Shown piece after piece: positions 41,660 to 53,522 of a DNA stretch of 64,000 nucleotides (its first letter is position 1; each line of letters opens with the position of its first letter). Where the stretch lies: positions 6,014,001 through 6,078,000 of the forward strand of contig OZ244825.1 in the NCBI GenBank assembly GCA_965220385.1, given 5' to 3'. Position numbers and translations under genes: made by a program. The stretch comes from PCPOR2b sp965220385. GTDB taxonomy: Bacteria > Poribacteria > WGA-4E > PCPOR2b. The notes below the pieces were generated by a model that saw only the letters and a program-made list of their open reading frames with translations, searched no databases and had not been told where the DNA came from.

Positions 41660-43723
41660 TCAAAACAGAAAGTCTGACTCAAAGAGGTAGGACATCTTGG
41701 TAAGGACCGCCCGCTCTCCGTTGGTGCTGTCGGCGAACACGAGGAAGAATCGGCTTTCTGGGGTGAAGCGGTAATCAAAGACGGAGTTGAAGTTGTACTT
41801 GACTTCGTGAGACATACGCTCGTCTACCCGTTCTGCGAAGATCCGCCAGCCCATCCGATAGGTGAATTGGTAGGTGGTGTTCACCCCAACGATGAGTGTG
41901 TTGCGATTTTCGCGCCAGAAGAAGTTGCTTCCGTTCACGCCGAAACTGAGTTTGCCGAAAAGATTGACGTTGGCAGAGATGCGCGTGTACCGGCTATATC
42001 TGTTTTGACGAGGACCAAAGCGATTATACAGCGATAAACGCCCCCATTTTGGACGGTAACTGATGTTTGTGCCGATATATTCTCTATCGTAAAGCGCGCC
42101 GTCCTCGCGTCGTGTTCCGCTGCCTACAAAGGTATACAGATCAAACCTACCGATATCAACCCCGCCGGACAAACCGACCCGCCGGTCCCATAACAGATGC
42201 TGTCCGTTAAGTTTATAGAGGTGATAACCACTTAGGTAGTATCCACGGACGAGGTTGTCCTTGTCGAATCGATGCCTGTATCGTAAGCGACCAAATGTCT
42301 TGCGAAATGCCTCATCTTCCAACCCCATCTCATTGGGGCGGAACCCCTCTGGCATATCTTCGACGCGTGCTTCAGCGCCCCAACCGCTCTCATGATCCCA
42401 GTCCATGGAGGCGTGGAACGCTGAGTGCATCTCCCCATGGATCAGATCGGTCACATATTGACCACGAGCGGTCACGTCACGGTTGAGCGCAAACCGACCA
42501 TCTAACGAAACCAGGGTCACATCTCGGTCTTCCTGATGTTTCTGCAATCCCATGGCACCAATTACCGTGCGCTCGCCAACGTTTCGGCTGATTCGTGTAG
42601 CAAGGAGGTTCGCCTGCTTCTTCTTATCATCGTCGTAGCGATCAACCATCGTTCCGTAGGTATCGATAAAAGCGAAATTGTAATCCCCAACCTTTCCTGT
42701 CGATTTCACACCGTAATCGATATCCTGAACCCGACGACTATAAAATAGATCGAGCGGCATTTCAAACAACTCCGATCCTTCTCGGAAAAACGGGCGTCGT
42801 TCCGGTAGATACATCTCCCGATCGCTTGAGACGCTGATACGCGTTGCATCGCTCTCCAGTTGTGAAAAGTCCGGGTTAAACGTCAGATTTGTCGTGATGT
42901 TCGTTGAGAACGGGATCGCGATGTCTAAGCCGGTGCTCATATCGAGCGACTCGCCCTCTACCGAGCGTTGGGTCACGTAGGGCAGGATATCGATCTTTCG
43001 ATCCACATTCACTCTGCTGAATTCGAGATCCTCCAACTTGCCGAACTCCGAAACCCGACTAAAATCGTCTCCTGTATCCGCCCACGTATAACGGGTCCCT
43101 TCCATCGGGTGCGGTCGCGCGAAGTTGATGCCCCATGTCGTTGCTTCGGGATCAAAACGGAGTTCGCTGAATGGGATTGCCATTTCCGCTGTCCAATGGT
43201 TCCCATTCTTCTGGACCTTTGCCTCCCAATCCGCATCCCACGCTTGGTCAAAATTGCTCTCGTTGCTGATTTTTGCGTCCATCTGCGTTCCCAACGTGTT
43301 GACCGCCAGAACATAGCAGTTACGCTGATCATGATAGGTATCAAGCAGCACCTGGATCGTGTCATCACGCCAGACCGGGGCATCGCGGCGCGTCTGTGTC
43401 TCACGCAATGCCTCCATATTCGGTTCGTCGCAATGTACACCAACATAAAGCGTATTTGCATCATACATGACCATCGCCTTTGTGCCTAACTCTGCGGGGA
43501 CGCCGTGTGCCCCTTCGACGCGATAGAAATTATCCGCGATCTCGGCTTCTTCCCAGACACCATCGCAGAGATCTCCATCAATAATGGGCGGCGTATCGAG
43601 CCATTTGGCTTTTATGACGCGTCCTGAATTTTGAGTATTAGCAAAGGCTGATGTCGTTAAACACGCTGTTATGATTAGGATCCCTAAGGCTATCCATCGT
43701 TGTTGTTGAACATTTGTCCACAT
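41660..43723 (-). CDS. CBM9-like / DUF5916 outer-membrane-associated protein
   Basis: A 687-residue exported protein. The signal peptide (WIALGILIITACLTTSAFA) is cleaved near residue 29. Residues about 35-215 form a carbohydrate-binding-module-9-like beta-sandwich ('IIDGDLCDGVWEEAEIADNF', 'YDANTLYVGVHCDEP', 'IQVLLDTYHD'). From about 235 comes the DUF5916 region ('LTFNPDFSQLESDATRIS', 'YLPERRPFFREGSELFE') with alternating strands ending in an aromatic residue ('ESDFLF'), suggesting an outer-membrane barrel. The role may be carbohydrate binding or passage. It is the last gene of a three-gene run behind an ABC exporter (19-bp gap) and a BtrH-like gene. Confidence 0.87.
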   Translation of the reverse strand: MWTNVQQQRWIALGILIITACLTTSAFANTQNSGRVIKAKWLDTPPIIDGDLCDGVWEEAEIADNFYRVEGAHGVPAELGTKAMVMYDANTLYVGVHCDEPNMEALRETQTRRDAPVWRDDTIQVLLDTYHDQRNCYVLAVNTLGTQMDAKISNESNFDQAWDADWEAKVQKNGNHWTAEMAIPFSELRFDPEATTWGINFARPHPMEGTRYTWADTGDDFSRVSEFGKLEDLEFSRVNVDRKIDILPYVTQRSVEGESLDMSTGLDIAIPFSTNITTNLTFNPDFSQLESDATRISVSSDREMYLPERRPFFREGSELFEMPLDLFYSRRVQDIDYGVKSTGKVGDYNFAFIDTYGTMVDRYDDDKKKQANLLATRISRNVGERTVIGAMGLQKHQEDRDVTLVSLDGRFALNRDVTARGQYVTDLIHGEMHSAFHASMDWDHESGWGAEARVEDMPEGFRPNEMGLEDEAFRKTFGRLRYRHRFDKDNLVRGYYLSGYHLYKLNGQHLLWDRRVGLSGGVDIGRFDLYTFVGSGTRREDGALYDREYIGTNISYRPKWGRLSLYNRFGPRQNRYSRYTRISANVNLFGKLSFGVNGSNFFWRENRNTLIVGVNTTYQFTYRMGWRIFAERVDERMSHEVKYNFNSVFDYRFTPESRFFLVFADSTNGERAVLTKMSYLFESDFLF

Positions 43724-43742
43724 TATGGCTGCTATCTCCTAT

Positions 43743-46049
<2,307 letters not shown>

Positions 46050-46084
46050 CGCGGACCTCCATGGTCCTACAATTCAGTCACCAC

Positions 46085-47182
46085 TTACATCTTCGTCTTT
46101 TCGCTCGTTTGAAGGACTTCCCGAATCTTTCTGGCTGCCTTTGTCTCTGCCTCGACCGTTTTTTGGAGCACTTTAATCGCGGCACGACATTTCGGCTTGA
46201 AGTGACTCATCGCTTCTTTTGGGGTTTGTGCCTCTCGGGCGGGATGCATCCACAAGCCGATCCGAGATAATCCCAAGCCGGATCGGACCTTTATCTTGTC
46301 ATCGGTTGGAGCATCTTCGCGTGCTTCCAATGAAGGTAGGATCCGTTGAATAGCTTTGAGCAATCCTACAACCTTTTGGTACTCATCAATCGCTTCATCC
46401 AGATGCTCAAGTTCTTCGTCCTCAAAGTGTTCCCTGATCATCTGTAGGTAGTCCACGGCTGCTGTTCGTGCTTCGATAAATTGTGCTAGCGGTTGTCCGC
46501 TCCACTTCATAATTTTAGCAACGTTCTGCTCGGTCAGCTTTCTCCGGCGACTCAGCATACCGCTCAAGTGGGTGATCAGTTCGTCATAGGCTGCGAGACC
46601 GATTGCGCAACCGTTAATCTTTCGGCGAGTCTCTGCCATTTTTCTGGCAACACGCAGGGTGCCTAATGCTGCATCCCTGCCCTTGGGTTCGCGCTCACGC
46701 TCGCCAATCACAAACTGGTAGTAGCCGTGGGGACCCAGTTCGAGGAATCCACCACTTGGATGCCACTCTTTGTGGAGGTCTGCGGTTTTGATCTGATACC
46801 GCGAACCGTTCTGACAGATAAGGGTTTCTGGTTCGTTGTCCTTGGTGAGGAACGGGCAGGAATCGTCAAACGGCAGTAATGTCGGTTTTCCAGCGCGCGC
46901 GTTTTCTTGGAGCCGCTCCGATGCAGCCTCGTAGGTGTCATCGTATGAGACCTCGAAACTGTAACCGAGTGTACGGCAGGTTGCGCGCAGTGGGTTGTGG
47001 AAAAAGGTATTCATCCCCGCTTCAGGGTCGGTGCGGTTATAAAAGAAGCGGAAGGCTTCACCGGACGCACCCATCAGATAGGCATATGAAATATCTTCCT
47101 CGCGATATTTCAGCGCTTCTTGGACAGTGTGGATATAATCTATAGGTCGTGCTAGGGCCATTGGTTGATTCATCTGGTTCAT
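46085..47182 (-). CDS. BtrH N-terminal-domain-like protein
   Basis: A 365-residue protein whose first about 130 residues ('ISYAYLMGASGEAFRFFYNR', 'TLGYSFEVSYDDTYEAAS') resemble the cysteine-peptidase-like N-terminal domain of BtrH, an acyltransferase from butirosin biosynthesis. An internal segment 'YQFVIGEREREPKGRDAALG' follows, then helices with charged heptads (260-365). The usual Gln/Cys/His/Asp catalytic set is not clearly visible; Cys in 'DDSCPFLT' or 'RATCRTLG' are candidates. It might be a binding protein or transferase. AGGAG lies eight bases before the ATG. It heads the operon with the ABC exporter and DUF5916 protein. The family call is from recognition and moderate in certainty. 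Confidence 0.65.
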   Translation of the reverse strand: MNQMNQPMALARPIDYIHTVQEALKYREEDISYAYLMGASGEAFRFFYNRTDPEAGMNTFFHNPLRATCRTLGYSFEVSYDDTYEAASERLQENARAGKPTLLPFDDSCPFLTKDNEPETLICQNGSRYQIKTADLHKEWHPSGGFLELGPHGYYQFVIGEREREPKGRDAALGTLRVARKMAETRRKINGCAIGLAAYDELITHLSGMLSRRRKLTEQNVAKIMKWSGQPLAQFIEARTAAVDYLQMIREHFEDEELEHLDEAIDEYQKVVGLLKAIQRILPSLEAREDAPTDDKIKVRSGLGLSRIGLWMHPAREAQTPKEAMSHFKPKCRAAIKVLQKTVEAETKAARKIREVLQTSEKTKM

Positions 47183-47643
47183 TGTTACTTCTCCTGGCTT
47201 TTTTCAGCCTTTGTGTTGGGTTTTCCCCAACATAAAACGATGGAGTGGAATAATATAGGCTCCACCATAGTGACACGAGACGGCTTTTACGCATAAACCG
47301 TGCCAACTCCAAATCCGGATCTATAAATGGGCTTGAACCCTTGCTATGGCTGGATTCTCTGGAAAAAGGCATTGACCGGGACAGAATATCTGAATCGTTT
47401 CAAAATGTGACAGTCGGAGCGGGGCAAGGCGGGTTATTTGAGGGGAAAAGGCGCGCTGCGGTGCATCAATACAGGGTTTGCGCTTGGTGTGTTGCATTTT
47501 GTAACATGATACATTTTGCAACGGTGTGGTATGCAGTGCGAAGGCGTTTTTCCTATTGTCAACCGACGATGGGAGGTGTTAAAATAGCGCATCATGCGGA
47601 AAAACGCATAATTTCAGATCTGAAAGGGAACGTGCAGGTGAAC
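47183..47643. other. 461-bp divergent intergenic region
   Basis: It holds the promoters of the minus-strand BtrH operon and the plus-strand aspartoacylase-like gene. GTTGCA (47491) and TGCAAC (47517) form short inverted arms around 'ttttgtaacatgatacattt'. No gene or known repeat is seen; an open frame running into the downstream gene has no ribosome-binding site. Confidence 0.45.
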
Positions 47644-48621
47644 ATGAACCGAGCCAAATTTGTTGTCGGCTCACTGATAGCAGAACCGGGACAGCGTGTC
47701 GAAGGCCATCTCAAGGTAGGGAATATGCAGGATGGCACCCCCTTCCGATTGCCGATTGTTTTGGTTAACGGTGCAGGGGTTGGAAAAACGCTCTACCTAC
47801 AAGCAGCGAGTGATGGGGATGAGCTTAATGGGATTGCCGTTGTCCACGAAATTTTACGTCAGATTTGCCCTGAGACGCTACGCGGCAGGGTTATCGCTGT
47901 CCCGATTGTGAACTTTCACGCCTTCCATGCCAGACAAGCCTACAGTCCCGTTGATAACATGAAGATGAATCGATGCTTTCCGGGACGCCCCGATGGCACC
48001 TCCAGTGAACGGATTGCTTACAAGCTCTTTCATACGCTTATCCGCCAAGCCGATTATTGCATTGACCTACATCAAGGCAGTGTCCACCCCATGATAGATG
48101 AGGTCCGGGTACGCGTTGACCCAAAACACTCCCAACATGCGGCTTGCCTTGAATTGGCTCGCATCTTTGGGATGGGTTACATCTTTGATCAGAAAGGACC
48201 GAAGGGGCAACTCGCTCAAGCAGCCCCAGAGATTGGTGTTCCGACGATTGATCCGGAGTTGGGTGGGTGTCACGGTTGGGATGCTGCCAGCATTGCGAAA
48301 GGGGTGCAGGGCGTATTGAACATCCTGAAACAGTACAACTTCATTGATGGTGAACCGAAGCTGCCCGAACGACAGGTGGTTGTGGATCGGTTTGTGTCAC
48401 TTTATAGTGACCAGGGCGGTTTTGTGTACTATCAAGCGGACCTGTATGATCGGGTGGAAGTGTATCAACCGATTGCGGAAATCTGTGATGTCTTTGGTCA
48501 TCTGCGGGAGACCATCCGAGCTCCTGAGAGCGGAATCTTCTGGTCGCGTCCTGTCTATCCTATGGTCGCCAGCGGTGAATCGATTGGGAAGATTGGTATT
48601 CCGTCTGGCTACCTTCAGTAG
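47644..48621 (+). CDS. Succinylglutamate desuccinylase/aspartoacylase family protein
   Basis: A 325-residue M14-like zinc amidohydrolase fold. The downstream zinc ligand is visible in 'YCIDLHQGSVHPM' (about residue 143). The N-terminal 'H-G-D-E' motif, however, reads 'QAASDGDELNGIAVV': Asp57 replaces the expected His, while Glu60 remains. The family normally deacylates N-acyl amino acids; the changed ligand makes activity uncertain, although related proteins with this variant may form a functional subfamily. The ATG at 47644 with AGGTGA upstream gives the standard family length; the frame is open further upstream. It is convergent with prmA (stop codons 50 bp apart). Confidence 0.82.
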   Translation: MNRAKFVVGSLIAEPGQRVEGHLKVGNMQDGTPFRLPIVLVNGAGVGKTLYLQAASDGDELNGIAVVHEILRQICPETLRGRVIAVPIVNFHAFHARQAYSPVDNMKMNRCFPGRPDGTSSERIAYKLFHTLIRQADYCIDLHQGSVHPMIDEVRVRVDPKHSQHAACLELARIFGMGYIFDQKGPKGQLAQAAPEIGVPTIDPELGGCHGWDAASIAKGVQGVLNILKQYNFIDGEPKLPERQVVVDRFVSLYSDQGGFVYYQADLYDRVEVYQPIAEICDVFGHLRETIRAPESGIFWSRPVYPMVASGESIGKIGIPSGYLQ

Positions 48622-48670
48622 AGAGAAAGGGTTCATGACGCGAAACGTGAAAACTATTTGTTCGTTCCTA

Positions 48671-49585
48671 TCACCTTCCCATTTGCGCTAAAATACCAAC
48701 CCAATTCTCTCCGGTTTGTGCTACGTCGTGGCTCTCTTTCAGTTGACGGACTTCGAGGACTTGGAAACGGTTTTCACTCAACTGAGCTTCCACCTGCGAC
48801 GCCTCCTGTACCATAATCCCAGACAGTATCAACCGTCCCGCTGGCTCAAGGAATTCCGGGCATCGCGGAATCATCGGTAAGATAACTTTTGTGAGGATAT
48901 TCGCGACGATGAGTGGATATTTTTGCTTGTCGAGCACGTTCAGTCCGTCGCCTTGATACAGACGGATAACTGATTCCACCTCGTTGAGTTGAATATTGCT
49001 TTGGGCGATTGGAATCGTTGTTGCGTCGAGATCAACGGCATCGACCCGTTTGGCGCCCAGCTTAGCGGCTGCGATCCCCAAGATTCCAGAACCTGTGCCG
49101 ATATCAGCGACGACATCGGAATCCTTTATCGCCGCCTCCAGCAATTCTAAGGCGAGTTGCGTTGTGGCGTGCTGTCCTGTGCCGAATGCCATGCCCGGAT
49201 CCAATCGAATCAAGATCTCAGATGGTTCGGGAACAATATCATCCCATGTCGGCGCAATAACTAAGCCTTTTCCGATCTTTTGGGGTGGGAAGGCTGACCG
49301 CCACTGCTCTGACCAATTATCTTCTTCAATAGACCTGAGTGTGACTTTTGCCGGGTGCGTGTCGATCCCTACCTGAGTGAGCCTCGCGAGAAAATCGCGC
49401 AGATCCTGCACTTGCTCACCAATGAGATCGTCCGTCGGGAAGTAGGAGATCAGTGTGACGGATGGAGAGTTTGAGGAGAGGGTATCTCTTATCTCGACGC
49501 CCGTCGCATCGCGCTCAAAGAGATAGTTTGCGACAGCGTCCGATGCTTCTTGAGAGGTTGTGATTGTTACCTGAGCCCATTTCAT
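48671..49585 (-). CDS. prmA: Ribosomal protein L11 methyltransferase
   Basis: A 304-residue AdoMet-dependent methyltransferase that trimethylates lysines and the N-terminus of ribosomal protein L11. The N-terminal substrate domain 'MKWAQVTITTSQEASDAVAN' is followed by the Rossmann fold, with 'DIGTGSGILGIAAAKLGA' (about residue 165) and the catalytic-loop motif 'LIVANILTKVILPM'. 'DPGMAFGTGQHATTQLALELL' is a PrmA hallmark. It follows dnaJ by 111 bp on the same strand, a common neighbour of the heat-shock operon in many bacteria. Confidence 0.93.
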   Translation of the reverse strand: MKWAQVTITTSQEASDAVANYLFERDATGVEIRDTLSSNSPSVTLISYFPTDDLIGEQVQDLRDFLARLTQVGIDTHPAKVTLRSIEEDNWSEQWRSAFPPQKIGKGLVIAPTWDDIVPEPSEILIRLDPGMAFGTGQHATTQLALELLEAAIKDSDVVADIGTGSGILGIAAAKLGAKRVDAVDLDATTIPIAQSNIQLNEVESVIRLYQGDGLNVLDKQKYPLIVANILTKVILPMIPRCPEFLEPAGRLILSGIMVQEASQVEAQLSENRFQVLEVRQLKESHDVAQTGENWVGILAQMGR

Positions 49586-49696
49586 ATCTTGATGGGTTGT
49601 AGTGGGACCTGCTTGAGAAGCGGTGTAACGCTTTACCCTGCTAACGGCTCATAAAGTCCCACTCCCACTTCAAGCACCTCTATTCTGTAGCTGGGC

Positions 49697-50845
49697 TTAC
49701 TCGCTTTTCTCGTCGTCGTGGCGATGGAAGAGTTTATCGCCGAGTTTATCGAAAAAGCCTGAATGTTCTTCAGCCCCACCTTCGCTGCGTAGCTGGACAA
49801 AGGCTTCCAAAAGCTCTTTTTCTCGCTCTGTTAGGTTCCTCGGTGTTTCGACCTGAAGTTCAACAATGAGGTCACCAGAGCCGTAGTGGTTGTAATAGGG
49901 AACACCTTTGTGAGGGATGCGCAGCCTCGTGCCAAACTGCGTGCCACTCGGCACCGTGACTTTGACAGTGTCATCAATCGTCGGGATTTCAATTGTAGTA
50001 CCAAGCGCAGCTTGCGGGAATGAGATGCTCGCGCTTACTATCAGATCGTTCTTTTCTCGCACAAAGAGTTCGTGAGGTGCTACATGGATGACAACAAAGA
50101 GGTCACCGGGCGGTCCTCCATTGACTCCCGCTTCGCCTTCACCCCGCATCTGGATTTTGGCTCCGGTGTCAACGCCTTTAGGGACGCGAACTTTAATCTG
50201 GCGAACCTGCCGGACATGCCCTTGACCGCGGCATTCGTTACAAGGTCTGGGGATCACTCTACCTTCACCTTGGCAGCGTGAACAGGTGCGCGACATACTG
50301 AAGAAGCCCTGTGTCCGAGTGACTTGCCCACGTCCAAAACATTCTGGACAGGTCTCCGGTTTGGATCCGACTTCAGCACCGGTGCCGTGACAGGTTTGAC
50401 AAGTTTCTGAGCGCGGGACATCAATGGTCATGGTTTTTCCAAGCATGACATCTTCTAACGAAATTTGCAGATCGTATTGCAGACTCCGCCCACGTTTGGG
50501 ACCTGCCTGCCTACGGCTCGATCCGCCAAATCCGAAGAGGTCGCCGAAATCGCCGAAAATGTCCCCGACAATATCCTCAAAGTTGCCGAAGTCAAATCCG
50601 CTTCCGCCCATCATGCCTTCTAAGCCTGCATGACCAAACCGGTCGTAGCGGCTACGCTTTTCGGGATCGCGCAGGACTTCATACGCTTCAGTTGCTTCCT
50701 TGAATTTTTCTTCGGCTTCTTTGTTGTCAGGATTCTTATCGGGGTGATACTTGATTGCCAGCTTGCGGTAGGCTTTCTTAATCTCGTCTTCGCCCGCGCT
50801 TTGACTGACATTGAGTACTTCATAGTAGTCGCGTTTTTCCGCCAT
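49697..50845 (-). CDS. dnaJ: Chaperone protein DnaJ
   Basis: A 382-residue type-I Hsp40 that delivers clients to DnaK and stimulates its ATPase. It has a J-domain with HPD in 'AIKYHPDKNPDN' (33-35) and a Gly/Phe-rich region (70-115, 'GMMGGSGFDFGNFEDIVGDI'). Four Cys-x2-Cys-x-Gly-x-Gly zinc modules follow ('CQTCHGTG', 'CPECFGRG', 'CSRCQGEG', 'CNECRGQG'; 145-205), then the C-terminal client-binding domain. GGGAGGACCC precedes the ATG. It lies 12 bp after dnaK and belongs to the CIRCE-controlled operon. Confidence 0.97.
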   Translation of the reverse strand: MAEKRDYYEVLNVSQSAGEDEIKKAYRKLAIKYHPDKNPDNKEAEEKFKEATEAYEVLRDPEKRSRYDRFGHAGLEGMMGGSGFDFGNFEDIVGDIFGDFGDLFGFGGSSRRQAGPKRGRSLQYDLQISLEDVMLGKTMTIDVPRSETCQTCHGTGAEVGSKPETCPECFGRGQVTRTQGFFSMSRTCSRCQGEGRVIPRPCNECRGQGHVRQVRQIKVRVPKGVDTGAKIQMRGEGEAGVNGGPPGDLFVVIHVAPHELFVREKNDLIVSASISFPQAALGTTIEIPTIDDTVKVTVPSGTQFGTRLRIPHKGVPYYNHYGSGDLIVELQVETPRNLTEREKELLEAFVQLRSEGGAEEHSGFFDKLGDKLFHRHDDEKSE

Positions 50846-50857
50846 GGGTCCTCCCCA

Positions 50858-52789
50858 CTATTGTTTTTCTGCCTTGCTGTCCTTGTCTTCGTCAACAACT
50901 TCCGCTTCAGCATCGACAACGGTTTCGTCCGATGTGTCTGTCTCTGCCGTTGAATCCCCTGCTTCTGCTGTTGCCTCGGACTCCGCTGCTGCTTGGGCAT
51001 ACATCGCTTCTGCCAATTTATGGCTCGCCTGCGTTAGTGCCTCCGTCTCTGCCTTAATTGCTTCGACGTCATTTCCGTTCAACGTTTCCTTCAATTTCTC
51101 GATCGCGCTTTGAACTGCGTTGCGGTCTTCTTCAGAGATCTTATCTCCAAATTCGTTGAGGGAGCTTTCCGTGCTATAGATTAGCGAGTCAGCATTGTTG
51201 CGGGTCTCAACTTCCTCTTTCTTCTGAGAATCTTCTTCCGCGTGTTCTTCGGCATCCGTAACCATCTGTTCAATTTCTTGGTCGGACAAGCCGCTTGAAG
51301 ATTCGATCCGAATGTTCTGTTCCTTGCCTGTTCCAAGGTCTTTTGCCGAAACGTTCACAATACCGTTCGCATCGATATCAAATGTCACGTCAATCTGTGG
51401 CAGTCCACGCGGTGCGGGAGGAATACCGATCAGATCAAACCGACCAAGCGTGCGATTGTAGACTGCCATATCACGTTCGCCCTGAAGGACATGTATATTC
51501 ACAGCTTCTTGGTTATCTGACGCAGTCGAAAAGGTTTGGCTTTTCTTAGTCGGGATCGTGGTATTTCGTTCGATTAGACGAGTGAAGACGCCACCGAGGG
51601 TTTCGATGCCGAGTGAAAGGGGCGTAACATCAAGCAGCAGTACATCCTTGACCCCTTCATCGCCGGATAGAACACCGCCTTGGATTGCTGCGCCAATGGC
51701 AACCACTTCATCGGGATTGACGCCTTTGTGCGGTTCTTTACCGAAAAACTGCTCGACCGCTTCTTGCACCTTCGGCATCCGCGTCTGACCGCCGACCAGT
51801 ACGACCTCATCGATGTCCGATGCGGTTAACTCGGCATCGGCAAGGGCTTGACGACACGGTTCAATTGCCCGATCAATCAGATCTGTAGTAAGCTGCTCCA
51901 ATTTCGCTCGCGTGAGCGTTAAATTCAGGTGCTTGGGACCGCTTGCGTCTGCGGTGATGAAAGGCAAGTTAATGTCTGACTGGAGTGCCGTTGATAATTC
52001 ACACTTCGCTTTTTCTGCTGCTTCGCGCAGGCGTTGGAGCGACATTGGGTCTTGCCGTAGATCTATGCCGTTCTCGTTGAGGAACTCCTCGGCTAACCAA
52101 TTAACAATTGTTTCATCGAAGTCGTCGCCGCCCAAATGGGTGTCTCCATTGGTGCTCTTGACCTCAAAAATACCCTCTCCAATCTCGAGGATCGAGATGT
52201 CAAAGGTACCGCCCCCTAAATCGTAGACGGCAATTGTCTGATCCGTTTTCTTGTCTAATCCGTAAGCGAGGGAAGCGGCAGTCGGTTCGTTAATGATTCG
52301 TAGCACCTCAAGCCCGGCGATCTGTCCAGCATCTTTGGTGGCTTGACGTTGCGCGTCGTTAAAGTAGGCGGGAACCGTAATGACAGCTTGCGCCACCGTT
52401 TCGCCCAGATACGCTTCTGCCGTCTCCTTCATTTTGCGCAGGACGAGCCCTGAAATCTCAGGAGGCGCGTACTCACGATCGTCAATCTTGATCCGCGCTT
52501 CGTTGCTGCCTCCTTCGGCTACCGCATAGGGCACCCGCTGCATTTCCTCGCTGACCTCATTATAGCGTCTCCCCATGAAACGTTTGACCGAAGATACGGT
52601 GTTCTGGGGGTTTGTTACCGCCTGCCGTTTCGCAACCTGTCCAACGATCCGCTCATTTTCTTTCGTAAAGGCGACAACAGAGGGGGTGGTACGATCACCT
52701 TCAGCATTTTCGAGGACCTTCGGTTCTCCGCTCTCTAAAACTGCTACACACGAATTCGTTGTACCGAGGTCTATGCCAATTACTTTACT
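50858..52789 (-). CDS. dnaK: Chaperone protein DnaK (Hsp70)
   Basis: A 643-residue Hsp70. The ATPase domain starts 'KVIGIDLGTTNSCVAVLESG', with 'VYDLGGGTFDISILEIG' and 'VLVGGQTRMPKVQEAVEQFF'. The linker is 'VLLLDVTPLSLGIETLGG' and the substrate-binding part contains 'ERDMAVYNRTLGRFDLIGIP'. The lid ends in an acidic/Ala-rich tail. The ATG at 52789 follows GAGGAGGAAG and overlaps the grpE stop in ATGA, so dnaK is translationally coupled to grpE. The eighteen codons further upstream are grpE in another frame. Confidence 0.98.
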   Translation of the reverse strand, partial: SKVIGIDLGTTNSCVAVLESGEPKVLENAEGDRTTPSVVAFTKENERIVGQVAKRQAVTNPQNTVSSVKRFMGRRYNEVSEEMQRVPYAVAEGGSNEARIKIDDREYAPPEISGLVLRKMKETAEAYLGETVAQAVITVPAYFNDAQRQATKDAGQIAGLEVLRIINEPTAASLAYGLDKKTDQTIAVYDLGGGTFDISILEIGEGIFEVKSTNGDTHLGGDDFDETIVNWLAEEFLNENGIDLRQDPMSLQRLREAAEKAKCELSTALQSDINLPFITADASGPKHLNLTLTRAKLEQLTTDLIDRAIEPCRQALADAELTASDIDEVVLVGGQTRMPKVQEAVEQFFGKEPHKGVNPDEVVAIGAAIQGGVLSGDEGVKDVLLLDVTPLSLGIETLGGVFTRLIERNTTIPTKKSQTFSTASDNQEAVNIHVLQGERDMAVYNRTLGRFDLIGIPPAPRGLPQIDVTFDIDANGIVNVSAKDLGTGKEQNIRIESSSGLSDQEIEQMVTDAEEHAEEDSQKKEEVETRNNADSLIYSTESSLNEFGDKISEEDRNAVQSAIEKLKETLNGNDVEAIKAETEALTQASHKLAEAMYAQAAAESEATAEAGDSTAETDTSDETVVDAEAEVVDEDKDSKAEKQ

Positions 52790-53468
52790 CATTCGATTCT
52801 TCCTCCTCGAGGTTCGGGGCTTCACTTTCCTCGACCTGCTCACTTTTTCCCTTAGAGACCGAAACCATCGATGGGCGAATCACACGATTATGTAACAGAT
52901 ACCCTTTCTGCCACTCTTCAATAACGTGATTTTCGGGAACATCCTCTGATTCAACGTGCATTACTGCTTCATGCTGCATAGGGTCGAATGGTTCGTTCAC
53001 GGCGTCGATTGGAATAACGCCGCGCTTTTCAAGGGTACTGAGAATGCCCTTGTAAATCATCTCAACTCCTTCAGCGAGAGCGCCAAAGTCTTCAGATTCT
53101 GCTGTCGATTGGATTGCCCTTTCGATACTATCTACTGTCGGAATCAACTCTTTCACGAAACTTTCAAGGGCGTATTTTAAGGATTCCTCTTTCTCGCGTT
53201 CTGCCCGTTTTCTTGAGTTATCGAACTCTGCCATTGTGCGAAGCATCTGATCGCGTTGTTCCTCTGCTTCAGCTTTATATGCCTCATACTCGGCTTTGAG
53301 ATTGGCGAGCGCTTCCGCTTCGGGTGAAACCTCTGGTTCGGCATCTGCACTGGATGCTTCTGCCTCAGCGGCTTCCGCTCCATCATCGATCGGTTCACTC
53401 TCTGCCGAGTCCAAATCAGTCGCTTCTGTTTCCTGCTCTTCTATATCTGTTTTTTTATCTTCTGACAT
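52785..53468 (-). CDS. grpE: Nucleotide exchange factor GrpE
   Basis: A 227-residue GrpE that releases ADP from DnaK. The first about 75 residues are an acidic disordered leader ('EEQETEATDLDSAESEPIDD'). Then come the long dimerisation helix (about 80-125, 'LKAEYEAYKAEAEEQRDQML') and the beta-wing ('GVIPIDAVNEPFDPMQHEAV' to 'LLHNRVIRPSMVSVSKG'), typical of GrpE. I choose the ATG at 53468, with AGAGG eight bases upstream; the ATG at 53474 is too close to that site. It sits between hrcA (54-bp gap) and dnaK (4-bp overlap). Confidence 0.95.
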   Translation of the reverse strand: MSEDKKTDIEEQETEATDLDSAESEPIDDGAEAAEAEASSADAEPEVSPEAEALANLKAEYEAYKAEAEEQRDQMLRTMAEFDNSRKRAEREKEESLKYALESFVKELIPTVDSIERAIQSTAESEDFGALAEGVEMIYKGILSTLEKRGVIPIDAVNEPFDPMQHEAVMHVESEDVPENHVIEEWQKGYLLHNRVIRPSMVSVSKGKSEQVEESEAPNLEEEESNE

Positions 53469-53522
53469 ACGCATGACCTCTCTAAGGAATAGCTACAAAA
53501 CAACTTCCACATTTCACCGCTA

